Origin: Littorina saxatilis
Taxonomy: Eukaryota; Mollusca; Gastropoda; Littorinimorpha; Littorinidae
Direction: 5' to 3'
Assembly: GCF_037325665.1 (NCBI RefSeq)
Contig: NC_090253.1
Span: 37,953,222 to 38,017,221 of the forward strand
Length of the DNA stretch: 64,000 nucleotides
The notes under the pieces were generated by a model. It was not told the DNA's origin and did not search any database. It was given only the letters and a program-made list of their open reading frames with translations. Shown piece by piece: positions 1 through 13,000 of this stretch (positions within the stretch are counted from its first letter, which is position 1; every line of letters starts with the position of its first letter). Made by a program: the position numbers and the translations under genes.

Positions 1-505
1 CGTCGAAACATAATTGATGTGAGGCATTACATGAGCATGGTGGAACATTTCCAGAGTCCTTCTGTCCGTAAATTGCTTTAACTTGGATAGGAGGAAAATG
101 TTCTGGGCTACTTTCTTGCAAATATGCTGTGATTGTGCCTGCCACTTGAATTCACAATCAATAATTACCCCTAAAACGCGATGCTGTTGAACTTGTTCAA
201 TTGATTGCGTACCAATAGTAAGATTTAGTTTGAGTGGAGAAATCTGGTGTTTTTGTCTGGTTGCAATTACCATACTTTTAGTTTTTATTGGATGGACAAG
301 CATAGCATTGGCACTACACCAGTTATTTACATCGTCTAAAGCTGTTTGAAGGGAGGACTCTATTACTGGAACAGACTTTCCACTTGAATGAAGAGAAGAA
401 TCGTCAGCAAAAAAACTACTTCTTACATTACTACTGTATCAGAAATGTGCAGTGGCAGATCATTGATATACAGACAGAACAAGATCGGCCCAAGCACTCC
501 CAGAG
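1..505 (-). mobile_element. LINE reverse transcriptase fragment
   Basis: Read on the minus strand, the stretch encodes the back half of a non-LTR (LINE) reverse transcriptase. It shows the block GPILFCLYINDLP, then the catalytic FADD motif at about 395-405, then the typical downstream run LDDVNNWCSANAM and HRVLGVIIDCEFKW. The family pattern fits a Jockey/CR1/RTE-X-like LINE; I cannot say which. A one-base shift separates the INDLP block from FADD, so the copy is dead. Its upstream end stops near 505 and it runs off the left edge of the window. It lies antisense in a BRIP1 intron. Confidence 0.8.
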
Positions 506-638
506 AGAGAGAGAATAATACACTTTTTCTGAGCATTTGGCTTCCAAAACCTTTACCTCCTAGTCATTTTCCTGCAGCCCCACCCCAACCCTGATCATTG
601 ATAGTTCTAATCATGTCATTTGATCCTGTTCATTTCAG

Positions 639-3600
639 GGTTTTGCTGACTTTGAGGCTTGCCGCTCTGTGATCCTGACCAGCGGCACTCTGTCTCCCAT
701 GGACTCGTTCCAGTCAGAGCTGGGTCTGCCCTTCCCCATTCTTCTGGAGGCAAACCACATCATCAAGGATTCACAGGTGAGGACGGTTGCTTGTTCAGTC
801 TTTTTCTTCTTCGTTCATGGGCTGAAACTCCCACGTTCACTCATGTTTTTACACCGTTTTTAAGTGTATGGACTGTTTTTACCCCGCCATTCAGGCAGCC
901 ATACGCGGCTTTTGGGAGAGTTCATTCAATAACTTTCATTGTCTAAGATGACGAAGAGAAGGATTTTCGTCCTTGCCCTGGTATTATATAGCAAGCCTTG
1001 TATTCTGTTTTTATCCCACATTCTGTACTTTTGTGCCTTCTACATCAAACTCTTGGTGTGTTTGATGCACTTATGTCCCTTTGTTGTTTGATCTCCTCAA
1101 GTGATGTACTTACATTGTTCAGGATTTTGAGGTAAACTAAAATCATGCCAGTAGTAGTAGAGTGAATGTGATGGTCAAAGAATCAGGATCATCAAGAAAA
1201 GTGTCCTAATCTACAAACCACCACTGGTGAGCATGAAATATGTTTACAGAAAGACTGCATACTCGCAAAAATCCAAGCCATGTGAAGAAAATGGTTGTGA
1301 TTTGTTTGCCTGTGTTGATCGCATGTTTTACTTTGTTGTCTGCTTTCAGGTGTGGGTGGGAGCGGTGGGCGAGGGCCCCAACAGGGAGAAACTGCAGGCT
1401 GTGTATCGCAACATGGAGACCTTTGACTTTCAGGACGGGCTGGGACAACTCATTCTTGGTGTTTGCAGGGTAAGCGAGTCACTGTCCGGTTGAAGTTTTC
1501 CACTTGTATAGCATTAAAGGTACCCTGCTTCTCATGTAAGCGATTATGCACACAACCACAGATTTGGGTAGTCATTTCTATGGGGATATATCTGGACTAT
1601 GCCATAGTAACAAAAACTAATTGACTTACTTGTGCCTCTCAATTCCTGGGGCAATATAGGGCTGCTGCCAATAACTAGTTGATAGAACTGAATAATCTTT
1701 TGATTTTGGTCTGTCAGTGTTGTTCCCAGGCCTAGTTCTTCAGGCCATGACACACACTTTCTTCATCTGACATATGTGACCCTCCACCACGGAATGAGTC
1801 GCATGTCACCTTTGCATGATTTTCATAGTTGTACATTTTCCTAACAAGTTTTTTATGTTCTATCCAGTGGTGAAAACCGTTTTATAAAAGAGCGAAAACT
1901 GTTTGAGTTATAAGCCTGTGACTAAGGTGACCCTCACACTGTTACCAGACACTCCCCGGACTTATATTAAGCCTAGCGCAGAACCGCGCGAGGTGACATG
2001 CGACTCATTTCGTGGTGGAGGGTCACATATTGGTCTGACCCCTGGTCGGTTGACCGTCCGATAGTTTCCTACTACATGGACAAAGCCAGCACATTTGGAC
2101 CTACACATACTTTCAATCCAGGTCCTACTGACAGTCGACTGAGGTTAGAAACAACACTGGTCTATATTGCTGTCAAAGCTCTGATATGTATCAATCTCTT
2201 TTTCAGAAAATCCCCAAAGGGGTATTGTGTTTCTTGCCGTCCTACAAGACCTTGGAAAAACTGACCAACCGATGGAAGGTGAGTGTTTTAGAAAAGAGGG
2301 ATAAATACAAGAGTGTGGTTTGTTCCTGCAAAACAAGTGATGAAACTCAGAAAGTGATAAACACAGACTTTTGGGTTTGTTTATGAGCATGTGTTTTGTG
2401 ACTGTATGCAACCAGAATTGTTTTATGTCTTTTGTTTCAAGTCTTAAATTTGTATGTCTTAAATAAATGTATATGCTGCAAGTCTTAAGTTTTGTATCTT
2501 TTAAATCTCAATTGTGTGTGCAGTAAGTCTTTAGAATGCTGTAAGACTAAACTTTCTGTGCAGTGAGTCTTAATTGATTTGTGCATGCCGTAAGTCTTGT
2601 TTTTGCATGGTTTAGGTCTTCATATTGTATGACTTGGTTTTTGTACATGCAGGCAACGGGCGTGTGGGCCAGAATGGAAGAACACAAGCGTGTAATGTCT
2701 GAGCCACGGGGGTCAGACAAAATGGACTTTGAACAAATCATACAGGGGTTCTACAACACCATCCACAGTTGTGAGAGAAATGGTAAGACGATGTAAGGAG
2801 ATGTAATTCTAACCAAGTGCACGTCACGGCTGTTCCAATGGCCCCTTTTCTGCTGTTTTAGTTTACAGGCGAGGAGGGTACAGCCCGTGCAAAGTGTATA
2901 TATATAGCGACCCAGCCACACCTTCCAGCACGCAGGATGTGTAACCTAACACCTTTGCACTCTTTGTCTGCTCATCGCTGTTGGCATTGGGCTGCGAGGC
3001 ATATCAGCGCAGTTCAACGTTGCCAGAGACCAAAGAAGCGCTTTACTCTAGGTCGCAGCCGCGGCTCACTGCATGTGTCGGGGAAGTGCTGTGTGGTTTT
3101 TTTTCACAATTTGGTGTGTTTAAATCATTTTCGCTCTGGACTGCAACATGTGTTTGTGTTCATACTCTGGAATTGTGTCTGTGAATGGTTGTTCCTTGAA
3201 GTAACAGAGAAATGGTGCATATTCACACGTGTGTTTTATTTCTAGTAGGATGTGATTAGGTGTTGCTTCCCGCTTTTTGATTTTTGTACTCATAATATGA
3301 CTTGGATATCAGCGGTGTGTGGTGTTACAAAAATGTTACCCTGCATCAACATTCAAGTTTTAATTATCTTCAAACTTTGGATTTCATTCAGTGAATGGTA
3401 GTTCTATCCAACAGAAGGGAAATGCGGCAGGATTGTCCGTGTGTTTTATTTCTATGCTTTTATTTGTTGGCTTGTGTTGCTTCCCACATTTTTTGTAGCT
3501 GCGCTCTGGGGTGAGTATGGCTTCACAGGCGCATGAGGAAAGCCTTCACTTTGAGAGACTCCAAGCTCTCTGCAGAATATGTGGAGAAAGATCGAAGAGG

Positions 3601-3954
3601 AAGTACGACACTAACCCAGCAAAATTGTGCATAAAGTATGAGTCGGATCTTGCAAGGTTATACGGCCTAAACATCGCAGAAGAAACGAATGCCGATTTTT
3701 TCTCGCGGACTTTCTGTTCCAAATGTTGATATGCGATTGACAAGGCTCAGATCGTCTGACAACCCGTCTGAAGTAAGTCTCCAGGCAGAATCGGATTCTA
3801 TCAATTGGATTACCTAACCAGGATGGAGTAGCCTTTGACTTCCCGTACGCGTAGTTACAGAATAACGGAACTCAGCTTTCGGTGAGTCAGTGTTTCATAC
3901 CAGATGTGTGTGTGTGTGTCTATATTCATGTGACAGATACCGTGACCTCATTCT

Positions 3955-4035
<81 letters not shown>

Positions 4036-7000
4036 CTCTCTTCTTTCTCATTCAAACGCACGCGCGGCAAGAACGTACGCACGCACAAACGCGCGCCGGG
4101 CCCGTACACACACGCACCGCTGACGCACAAACCACGCACACACACTGACTGTCGGCAAGCACATATTTTTGTTTGTTTCACCCTTGTTTATTGTGTTTTC
4201 AGTATTTGTGTTTATTTTATGCTTGACTTGTCTGTTTTATTTTAATGTTTGCTATCCACATCGTGTGATAAATGTTTCTCCTCTCCGAGTCAGTGTAGTT
4301 TCTGCACGCCGTTTTGGTAATCCTTATTTTTTTAACTGGTGTATTGTGCGCGATTTGCGGATTTGTTTGTATTCCATTCATATGCTGTTGAAGTGTTGTT
4401 GGCGTTATTGTCTGTATATGTTATGTTGTGTCTATGTACGCCTACAAGAATTTGCATTCGCGCTCTGCCAGTACAAGTCCGAACTTTATTGGGTGTGCCT
4501 GTGGTCTGCTGGCAGGCGAGCACAGATAATGAACATTCCTCCAGTAAGCCGCCACTGCGAGGTAGAGTAAAGCGCTTCTTTGGTCTCTGGCAACGTTGAA
4601 CTGCGCTGATATGCCTCGCAGCACAACGCAAACGGCGATGCGCAGACAAAGTCGCCGGCTGACAGTCTGCAAGCAGTGATATCGTGCCGCTGGCTATTTT
4701 TACCACTCCCCATCGCGGGCCTTAAAAACAAGCTTGGAACAGCCGTGACGTACCACTTGAATGACCGTTGGAGGCGATTCAAGTGTTTCTTTCGCTTGGT
4801 TACAGAGACATTGGTGAGAGTGGGAAAAAATGGATAACTGCATATGAGATGCGTGATTTTCCTTAGTATTTAGGTGTCATTTTGTCATATCATTGATTCA
4901 TTGAATAATTTCAAAAGTGCATTCGGCTGCAATTGTTCAGCCAGTTTGCCTTGCTTTGTTTTGAAAAAGGATGTGATTCGTGTGCAATCTTACAGTAGAA
5001 CCCCCCCTTTTAAGACCCCCCAATGTAAGACTCCCTCCTTTTTAAGACCTTGTTTTCTCAGACTTTCGGTTCATAACCTGTAAAATAACCCCTATTTTAA
5101 GACCCCCTTTTCTCAGATAGGTTAAGGTCTTAAAAGGGGGGTTCCACTGTACAGCCTTGGTCTCTGCACGTTTTATCTGATCCATTATTCTCATCTCTTT
5201 TTTTTCAGATGGGGAGAACGGTGGTGTGGATGGCGCACTGTTTTTCGCTGTGTGTCGGGGAAAGGTCAGCGAAGGAATGGACTTTGCCGATAACTTTGCC
5301 AGAGCTGTCATCACTGTGAGCATGATCTTATGTGTGTGTGTGTGTGTGGAAGTGTCAGTATTTCATTTCTGCCAGTGCTTACTGCAGGCTAGACGGAGAT
5401 TTGGTGTGCTGGAAAATAGACCTAGGTCTTGATACTGTTGACTTTTTGAAAACTTATGTGATGTAAACTAAAAGGATATTGTGTACTAACCTTTCTATTT
5501 GCTTTTAACAGGTTGGCATTCCATATCCCAACTTCAAAGACCTTCAGGTATGAATACTTTACTCTTCCTCCGAAAACGGCGCATGGCTGCCTAAATGGCG
5601 GGGTAAAAAACGGCCATACACGTAAAATTCCACTCGTGCAAAAAACACGAGTGTACGTGGGAGTTTCGGCCCACGAACGCAGATGAAGACAGAAGAAGAA
5701 TACTTTACTCCTTGTATTTGTCAAAAGGTTGTAAAAGAGAGAGAGAGTGTATTTGTGTGTGTTAGTGTGTGTGTTAGTGTCACTGTGTGTTAGTGTCACT
5801 GTGTGTTAGTGTCACTGTGTGTTAGTGTGTGTGTTAGTGTCACTGTGTGTGTGCATGCGAACGTGTGTGTGTTTGTGTGTCACTGTGTGTGTGTGTGTGT
5901 AACCTTTATCAGAACAAACTTTTCTCCCCACATACTTACAGTATTGTTTTTCTTTGTACATCATATATGATATTCCTATACTTTAAAACTAGAATCTGTA
6001 TTTGTTTTCAGGTGGAGCTGAAGAGAAAGTACAATGACAAGTACCAGAGATCGCGAGGGTTACTGTCGGGTCACCTGTGGTACGAGATACAGGCATTCCG
6101 TGCTCTCAACCAGGCACTGGGCCGGTGCATCAGGCACAGGTATTGTCAAAAAAATGGGCCTGTTGGGATTTTGTATGTGTTGTATTTTGCATTTCTACAT
6201 TGTCGGATTGATAAAGCACAGGTATTGATATGAAAAATGGGCCTGGTGTGATTTTTTTGGTTTTATTTTGCATTTCTACAGTGTCATATTATGCTTTTAT
6301 GTATGTCAGATTGATAAGGCACAGATGTTGACATGAAATTATATTCAGCTCTTCAAGATATTTACTGTCATCATTTACTTGTCTTTGATGAACAGGATTT
6401 GGGCGGGGATGTAGCTCAGTCGGTTGAGCGCTGGATTTGTATCCAGTTGGCCGCTGTCAGCGTGAGTTCGTCCCCACGTTCGGCGAGAGATTTATTTCTC
6501 AGAGTCAACTTTGTGTGAAGACTCTCCTCGGTGTACACGCAAGCACAAGACCAATTAGTGCTCACGGAAAAGATCATGTCAGAATTCAGTGGGTTATAGA
6601 AACACGATAATACCCAGCATGCTTCCTCCGAAAGCGGCGTATGGCTGCCTAATAACTGGCGGGGTTAAAAACGAACATACACGTAAAACCCCACTCGTGC
6701 AAACACTCGTGTACGTGGGAGTTTCAGCCACTCATGAACGCAGAAGAAGAAGATGAACAGGATTTTAGTGTGCTGTTTCATGCTTTTGTAGCAGCTAATT
6801 TATTAGAAGTTATGTAACGCTCTGAGACAGTGTCAGAAGAAGAAGGGAGACTGGGGAAGGGAGGAATATGGGGAGGGAGGGGAAAAGGATGCGGGCTGTT
6901 TAAAAATTAAACACTTGACTTTATTTTCGTTAAAAAGAAGAGCAAAGAGTTTTCAGATTGTGAACTGCATCATGACAGGAGGTGTATTATCAAAATTATT

Positions 7001-10000
7001 CAAATTGCATTTCCCCATTGTAGATCTGTGCAAGTGTAGTGTGCTGTTTCAGGAAGGACTGGGGAGCTCTCATCATTGTGGACGATCGCTTTGTCAAGAG
7101 CACCAACAAGTACGCCAATGGTATGTCACTTGCATCTCTAACTCATCAGGCACATGTGCACAAATGTGAACAGATAACCAAAGTATTTCAACATTTGTTT
7201 TCTTCTTCTTCATCATCATTCGCTCATAACATTTGTTTTCAAAACGACGGGATACTTGATTGAGGGGAAAGTTACCCAACATTAGAATAAAAATAAACTC
7301 GCAAAGATTTGAAGCACAAGGCAGCTGCACTACCAGTCAGTGTGTTTGTTGCCTGAAAGGAGCAAGTCCCTTAATGTGAAAAGAAGAGCAAATTATCAAT
7401 TTTGAAGAAGAATGTAACATAAAAGAGAGGTAGACTCAAAACACAGGTGTCATTGTACTGTACAGTGGAACCCCCTTTGTAAGATCTCCTAAGTCAATAT
7501 AACACTTACCTCGACAGTACTATTCTTGCACATTATCTATTATAGGCCGAAAAAATTGGACAAAACGCTGAGTGGGTACAATTATCTCCCATAACCATGC
7601 GCCACCGTGGATCCCAAGCACTGTCCGAGTGCTTCCCCCTTACAGGATGTAGGTGGCGCGTCCTCTTTCTTTTTTCGCGCGTGTCAGACCGGCTGTGTTT
7701 CTGCTACGCTCCCGGATTATTTTGGACTAAGAGGCTCCTTTTCTGTGTGGACTATCACCTGTTGGATTATTGTGTGTTATTCCACTTCTGGCTTGAGGCT
7801 ACGTTGTGTTTCCTTCAACTTGTGCCTCCGTTTTTGTGTGGCGGACTCGGCGTGCCTCCCGTCCTACTTCGTGGTGACCGGTCGTCTGCTTCTCGTTTCG
7901 CCGCATTCACTTGAGTATTGACCTAAATTTTCTTTGAATTTTGTTAATTCTCGGTCTTTAAGGGTACGTACAGGGCGAGGTAGGATGTCTCGTCCTGTTT
8001 TGGGCTCTGGTTCTACGGAACCAGAGTCTGCCGGGGGCAACCCTTCTCCGGGCGCCCAGCGTCATGTTTTACGCACGGAGAAGGGGATCTTTCGGCGCTC
8101 CGACTCTCCCTCCCCAAACGCTTTGCGTTTGCGGCGAGGGAGGGCGGAGAAAGCCTGTTTGAGCAAGCTCAATGCGAGCTTGCTCAAACAGGCTGGGCTT
8201 GAGCCTGGGACTTCGGGCGGGGCTGCGCCGTCGAAGGTTCGGGGAAGGTCGAGGGGAAAGAAAAAGCTTCTTTCTCCTTCTCCTTCAGTGGAACAGGCTT
8301 CCCCCCCTTCGACGCCGTTGTCCGGCCCTCAGTCTCAGGCTTCAGCTCCTCCCGGTTTCAAGCCTGGGGGGAAGGTTTCCTTCTCCCCCCTGGCTCGAAT
8401 CCGGGGGCAGGTCGATTCCCAACCCTCTTTGGGGGTTGGTGAATCCGATCTAGGGGCTACTGGAGAGACTCAGGTTTTGACAGCCAACGGCCATACCACG
8501 TTGAAAACACCGGTTCTCGTCCGACCACCGAAGTTAAGCAACGTCGGGCCCGGTTAGTACTTGGATGGGTGACCGCCTGGGAACACCGGGTGCAGTTGGC
8601 ATTAAAATCTTCCTTTTCCGGTGCCTCTCCTGTGCCCTCCTCGGTTTCCACCGCTGTGGAAGCCAGGAGGGACACGGGTCCTCCTCTGAACTCCCTCGCT
8701 GGGTCGTCTGCTGCTGTTTTGACAGTAGTTTCGGCCTCCTGGGGGGGGAGATCGGAGGAGATGACGGGGTCTCTGAATTCCCTCCCCGCTGGGGTTGGGA
8801 TGCGAATTGACCCCGTTCAGGGCGGTCCTGTGGGGGCAGGGGTTTCAGGCTTCGTGCCTACGACCACTGCTACTACGGTTCCCTCTGACGTCCGTGTGAC
8901 TGGTGGCTGTCCCTCTTGAAACGCTCCGGCCGACTAGTTACTGGACGTGGAGGTGTTCGACAGAACGTGGTACTTCTGTCGAATGGTCAGGGCGACGGGA
9001 ACATTGTTTCTGTTGCTCAGACCGACACCTCCGACCGGACCGTCTTGACCCCACGCCATTCCTTAGCGTCTGGTGTTCGGGTGACGGATGGTCCGGACCA
9101 AGGGTCCGGAACGTTCCAGGCTTACGGGTCGGGATCGAACCGGACCCACGGGTCCCCGACTGGACTTGACCTCCGGGTTTGGTCCGGACGGGACCCATGG
9201 TACGGGACCGTACCGGACCTTAGGGTCCGGTGCGGGACAGTACCTCTGGCCCTTGCCGGACCCCCCGGACCTACGGGTCCGGATGGTACGGTACGGGACC
9301 AGTGGTTCGGTCGGGACCGGACCACCCGACCACCTCTGTTGGTCTGGGTGGTCTGGCACCGAACCGGAACACACCGGACCTACGGGTCCGGAGGGTACGG
9401 TACCGGACCAGTGGTCCGGTCGGGACCGGACCACTCGACCACCTCTGTTGGTCCGGGTGGTCTGGCACCGAACCGGACCATGCCGGACCATGCCGGACCT
9501 ACGGGTCCGGATGGTACGGTATGTCCACGTCCGGACCGAGCCACCCGAACACTTCTGTGGGTACGGATGGTTCGGTACCGAACGGGACCTCCGGATGGTA
9601 CGGGACCGGACCGAATCTACGGGTTCGGATGGTCCGGTACCGGACCACCCGACCACCTCTGTTGGTCCGGATGGTCTGTCACCGAACCGGACCATACCGG
9701 ACCACCGGACCTACGGGTCCGGATGGTACGGTAGGTCCACGTCCGGACCGAACATCAGTGGGTACGGATGGTTCGGTGCCGTACGGGACCTCCGGATGGT
9801 ATGGGACCGGACCACAGGACCGGAACACCGGACCACCCTACCGGATCGGTCCGGACCACCCGACCACCTCTGTTGGTCCGGATGGTCTGGCACCGAACCG
9901 GACCTACGGGTCCGGATGGTACGGTATGTCCACGTCCGGACCGAGCCACCCGAACACTTCTGTGGGTACGGGTGGTTCGGTGCCGAACGGGACCTCCGGA

Positions 10001-13000
10001 TGGTGCGGGACCGGACCGGACCTACGGGTCCGGATGGTCCGGTGCTGGACCGGTGGTCCGGACCGGACCACCCGACCACCTCTGTTGGTCCGGATGGTCT
10101 GGCACCGAACCGGACCATACCGGACTTACGGGTCCGGATGGTACGGTGTGTCCACGTCCGGACCGAGCCACCCGAACACTTTTGTGGGTACGGATGGTTC
10201 GGTACCGAACGGGACCTCCGGATGGTACGGGACCGGACCGGAACACCGGACCGGAACACCGGACCACCCTACCGGACCGGTCCGGACCACCCGACCACCT
10301 CTGTTGGTCCGGATGGTCTGGCACCGAACCGGACCTACGGGTCCGGATGGTACGGTACGTCCACGCCCGGACCGAACCACCCGAACACTTCTGTGCGTAC
10401 GATGGTTCGGTGCCGAACAGGACCTCCGGATGGTACCGGACCTACGGGTCCGGATGGTCCGGTGCGGGACCACCCGACCACCTCTGTTGGTCTGGATGGT
10501 CTGGCACCGAACCGGACCATACCGGACCACCGGACCTACGGGTCCGGATGGTACGGTATGTCCACGTCCGGACCTAACCACCCGAACACTTCTGTGGGTA
10601 CGATGGTTCGGTGCTGAACGGGACCTCCGGATGGTACGGCACCGGACCGGACCACCCTACCGGACCGGATCGGCACCCCCGACCGGACCGGACCATTTCT
10701 TTTCTGATCAGACCCGATGGGTTCCTGTCAATATAACACTTACCTCGACAGTACTATTCTTGCACATTATCTATTATAGGCCGAAAAAATTGGACAAAAC
10801 GCTGAGTGGGTACAATTATCTCCCATAACCATGCGCCACCGTGGATCCCAAGCACTGTCCGAGTGCTTCCCCCTTACAGGATGTAGGTGGCGCGTCCTCT
10901 TTCTTTTTTCGCGCGTGTCAGACCGGCTGTGTTTCTGCTACGCTCCCGGATTATTTTGGACTAAGAGGCTTCTTTTCTGTGTGGACTATCACCTGTTGGA
11001 TTATTGTGTGTTATTCCACTTCTGGCTTGAGGCTACGTTGTGTTTCCTTCAACTTGTGCCTCCGTTTTTGTGTGGCGGACTCGGCGTGCCTCCCGTCCTA
11101 CTTCGTGGTGACCGGTCGTCTGCTTCTCGTTTCGCCGCATTCACTTGAGTATTGACCTAAATTTTCTTTGAATTTTGTTAATTCTCGGTCTTTAAGGGTA
11201 CGTACAGGGCGAGGTAGGATGTCTCGTCCTGTTTTGGGCTCTGGTTCTACGGAACCAGAGTCTGCCGGGGGCAACCCTTCTCCGGGCGCCCAGCGTCATG
11301 TTTTACGCACGGAGAAGGGGATCTTTCGGCGCTCCGACTCTCCCTCCCCAAACGCTTTGCGTTTGCGGCGAGGGAGGGCGGAGAAAGCCTGTTTGAGCAA
11401 GCTCAATGCGAGCTTGCTCAAACAGGCTGGGCTTGAGCCTGGGACTTCGGGCGGGGCTGCGCCGTCGAAGGTTCGGGGAAGGTCGAGGAGAAAGAAAAAG
11501 CTTCTTTCTCCTTCTCCTTCAGTGGAACAGGCTTCCCCCCCTTCGACGCCGTTGTCCGGCCCTCAGTCTCAGGCTTCAGCTCCTCCCGGTTTCAAGCCTG
11601 GGGGGAAGGTTTCCTTCTCCTCCCTGGCTCGAATCCGGGGGCAGGTCGATTCCCAACCCTCTTTGGGGGTTGGTGAATCCGATCTAGGGGCTACTGGAGA
11701 GACTCAGGTTTTGACAGCCAACGGCCATACCACGTTGTAAACACCGGTTCTCGTCCGACCACCGAAGTTAAGCAACGTCGGGCCCGGTTAGTACTTGGAT
11801 GGGTGACCGCCTGGGAACACCGGGTGCAGTTGGCATTAAAATCTTCCTTTTTCCGGTGCCTCTCCTGTGCCCTCCTCGGTTTCCACCGCTGTGGAAGCCA
11901 GGAGGGACACGGGTCCTCCTCTGAACTCCCTCGCTGGGTCGTCTGCTGCTGTTTCGACAGTAGTTTCGGCCTCCTGGGGGGGGGGATCGGAGGAGATGAC
12001 GGGGTCTCTGAATTCCCTCCCCGCTGGGTTTGGGATGCGAATTGACCCCGTTCAGGGCGGTCCTGTGGGGGCAGGGGTTTCAGGCTTCGTGCCTACGACC
12101 ACTGCTACTACGGTTCCCTCTGACGTCCGTGTGACTGGTGGCTGTCCCTCTTGTTAAGACGCTCCGGCCGACTAGTTACTGGACGTGGAGGTGTTCGACA
12201 GAACGTGGTACTTCTGTCGAATGGTCAGGGCGACGGGAACATTGTTTCTGTTGCTCAGACCGACACCTCCGACCGGACCGTCTTGACCCCACGCCATTCC
12301 TTAGCGTCTGGTGTTCGGGTGACGGATGGTCCGGACCAAGGGTCCGGAACGTTCCAGGCTTACGGGTCGGGATCGAACCGGACCCACGGGTCCCGACTGG
12401 ACTTGACCTCCGGGTTTGGTCCGGACGGGACCCATGGTACGGGACCGTACCGGACCTTAGGGTCCGGTGCGGGACAGTACCTCTGGCCCTTGCCGGACCC
12501 CCGGACCTACGGGTCCGGATGGTACGGTACGGGACCAGTGGTTCGGTCGGGACCGGACCACCCGACCACCTCTGTTGGTCTGGGTGGTCTGGCACCGAAC
12601 CGGAACACACCGGACCACCGGACCTACGGGTCCGGATGGTACGGTACCGGACCAGTGGTCCGGTCGGGGCCGGACCACTCGACCACCTCTGTTGGTCCGG
12701 GTGGTCTGGCACCGAACCGGACCATGCCGGACCTACGGGTCCGGATGGTACGGTATGTCCACGTCCGACCGAGCCACCCGAACACTTCTGTGGGTACGGA
12801 TGGTTCGGTACCGAACGGGACCTCCGGATGCTACGGGACCGGACCGAACCTACGGGTTCGGATGGTCCGGTACCGGACCAGTGGTCCGGTCCGAACCGGA
12901 CCACCCGACCACCTCTGTTGGTCCGGATGGTCTGTCACCGAACCGGACCATACCGGACCACCGGACCTACGGGTCCGGATGGTACGGTAGGTCCACGTCC

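Larger units (their letters stand above)
2814..4759 (+). mobile_element. N-RAG-TP-like DNA transposon (RAG1 N-terminal-type protein)
   Basis: The ends are inverted repeats sharing ACGTCACGGCTGTTCCA (near 2821 and, reversed, ending near 4751), preceded by CAAGTG on each side. A second, nearly perfect 59-bp inverted repeat lies inside at 2991-3049 and 4564-4622. Between them is an exon (3499-3772) whose product resembles the zinc-binding N-terminal region of RAG1. No RAG1 catalytic core or RAG2-like sequence is visible in the 1.95 kb, so the element was probably moved in trans. Elements of this kind (N-RAG-TP) are known from the sea hare Aplysia. It lies sense-oriented in a BRIP1 intron. I could not settle a target-site duplication. 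Confidence 0.75.

Noticed and set aside
3882-4181. Ser-Leu and Arg-Glu repeat proteins near 4 kb
   Set aside because: They are translations of a (CT)n microsatellite.
4169-4782. Open frames on both strands between 4.2 and 4.8 kb as transposase
   Set aside because: They overlap the inverted repeat of the N-RAG-like element, have no motifs and are mostly hydrophobic or arginine-rich shadows.
6402-6475. Functional tRNA genes at the SINE heads (also 25246, 38338, 62325)
   Set aside because: Each tRNA-like part runs into a shared SINE body with an A/GAA-rich tail and, in several cases, target duplications. Anticodon stems are imperfect.
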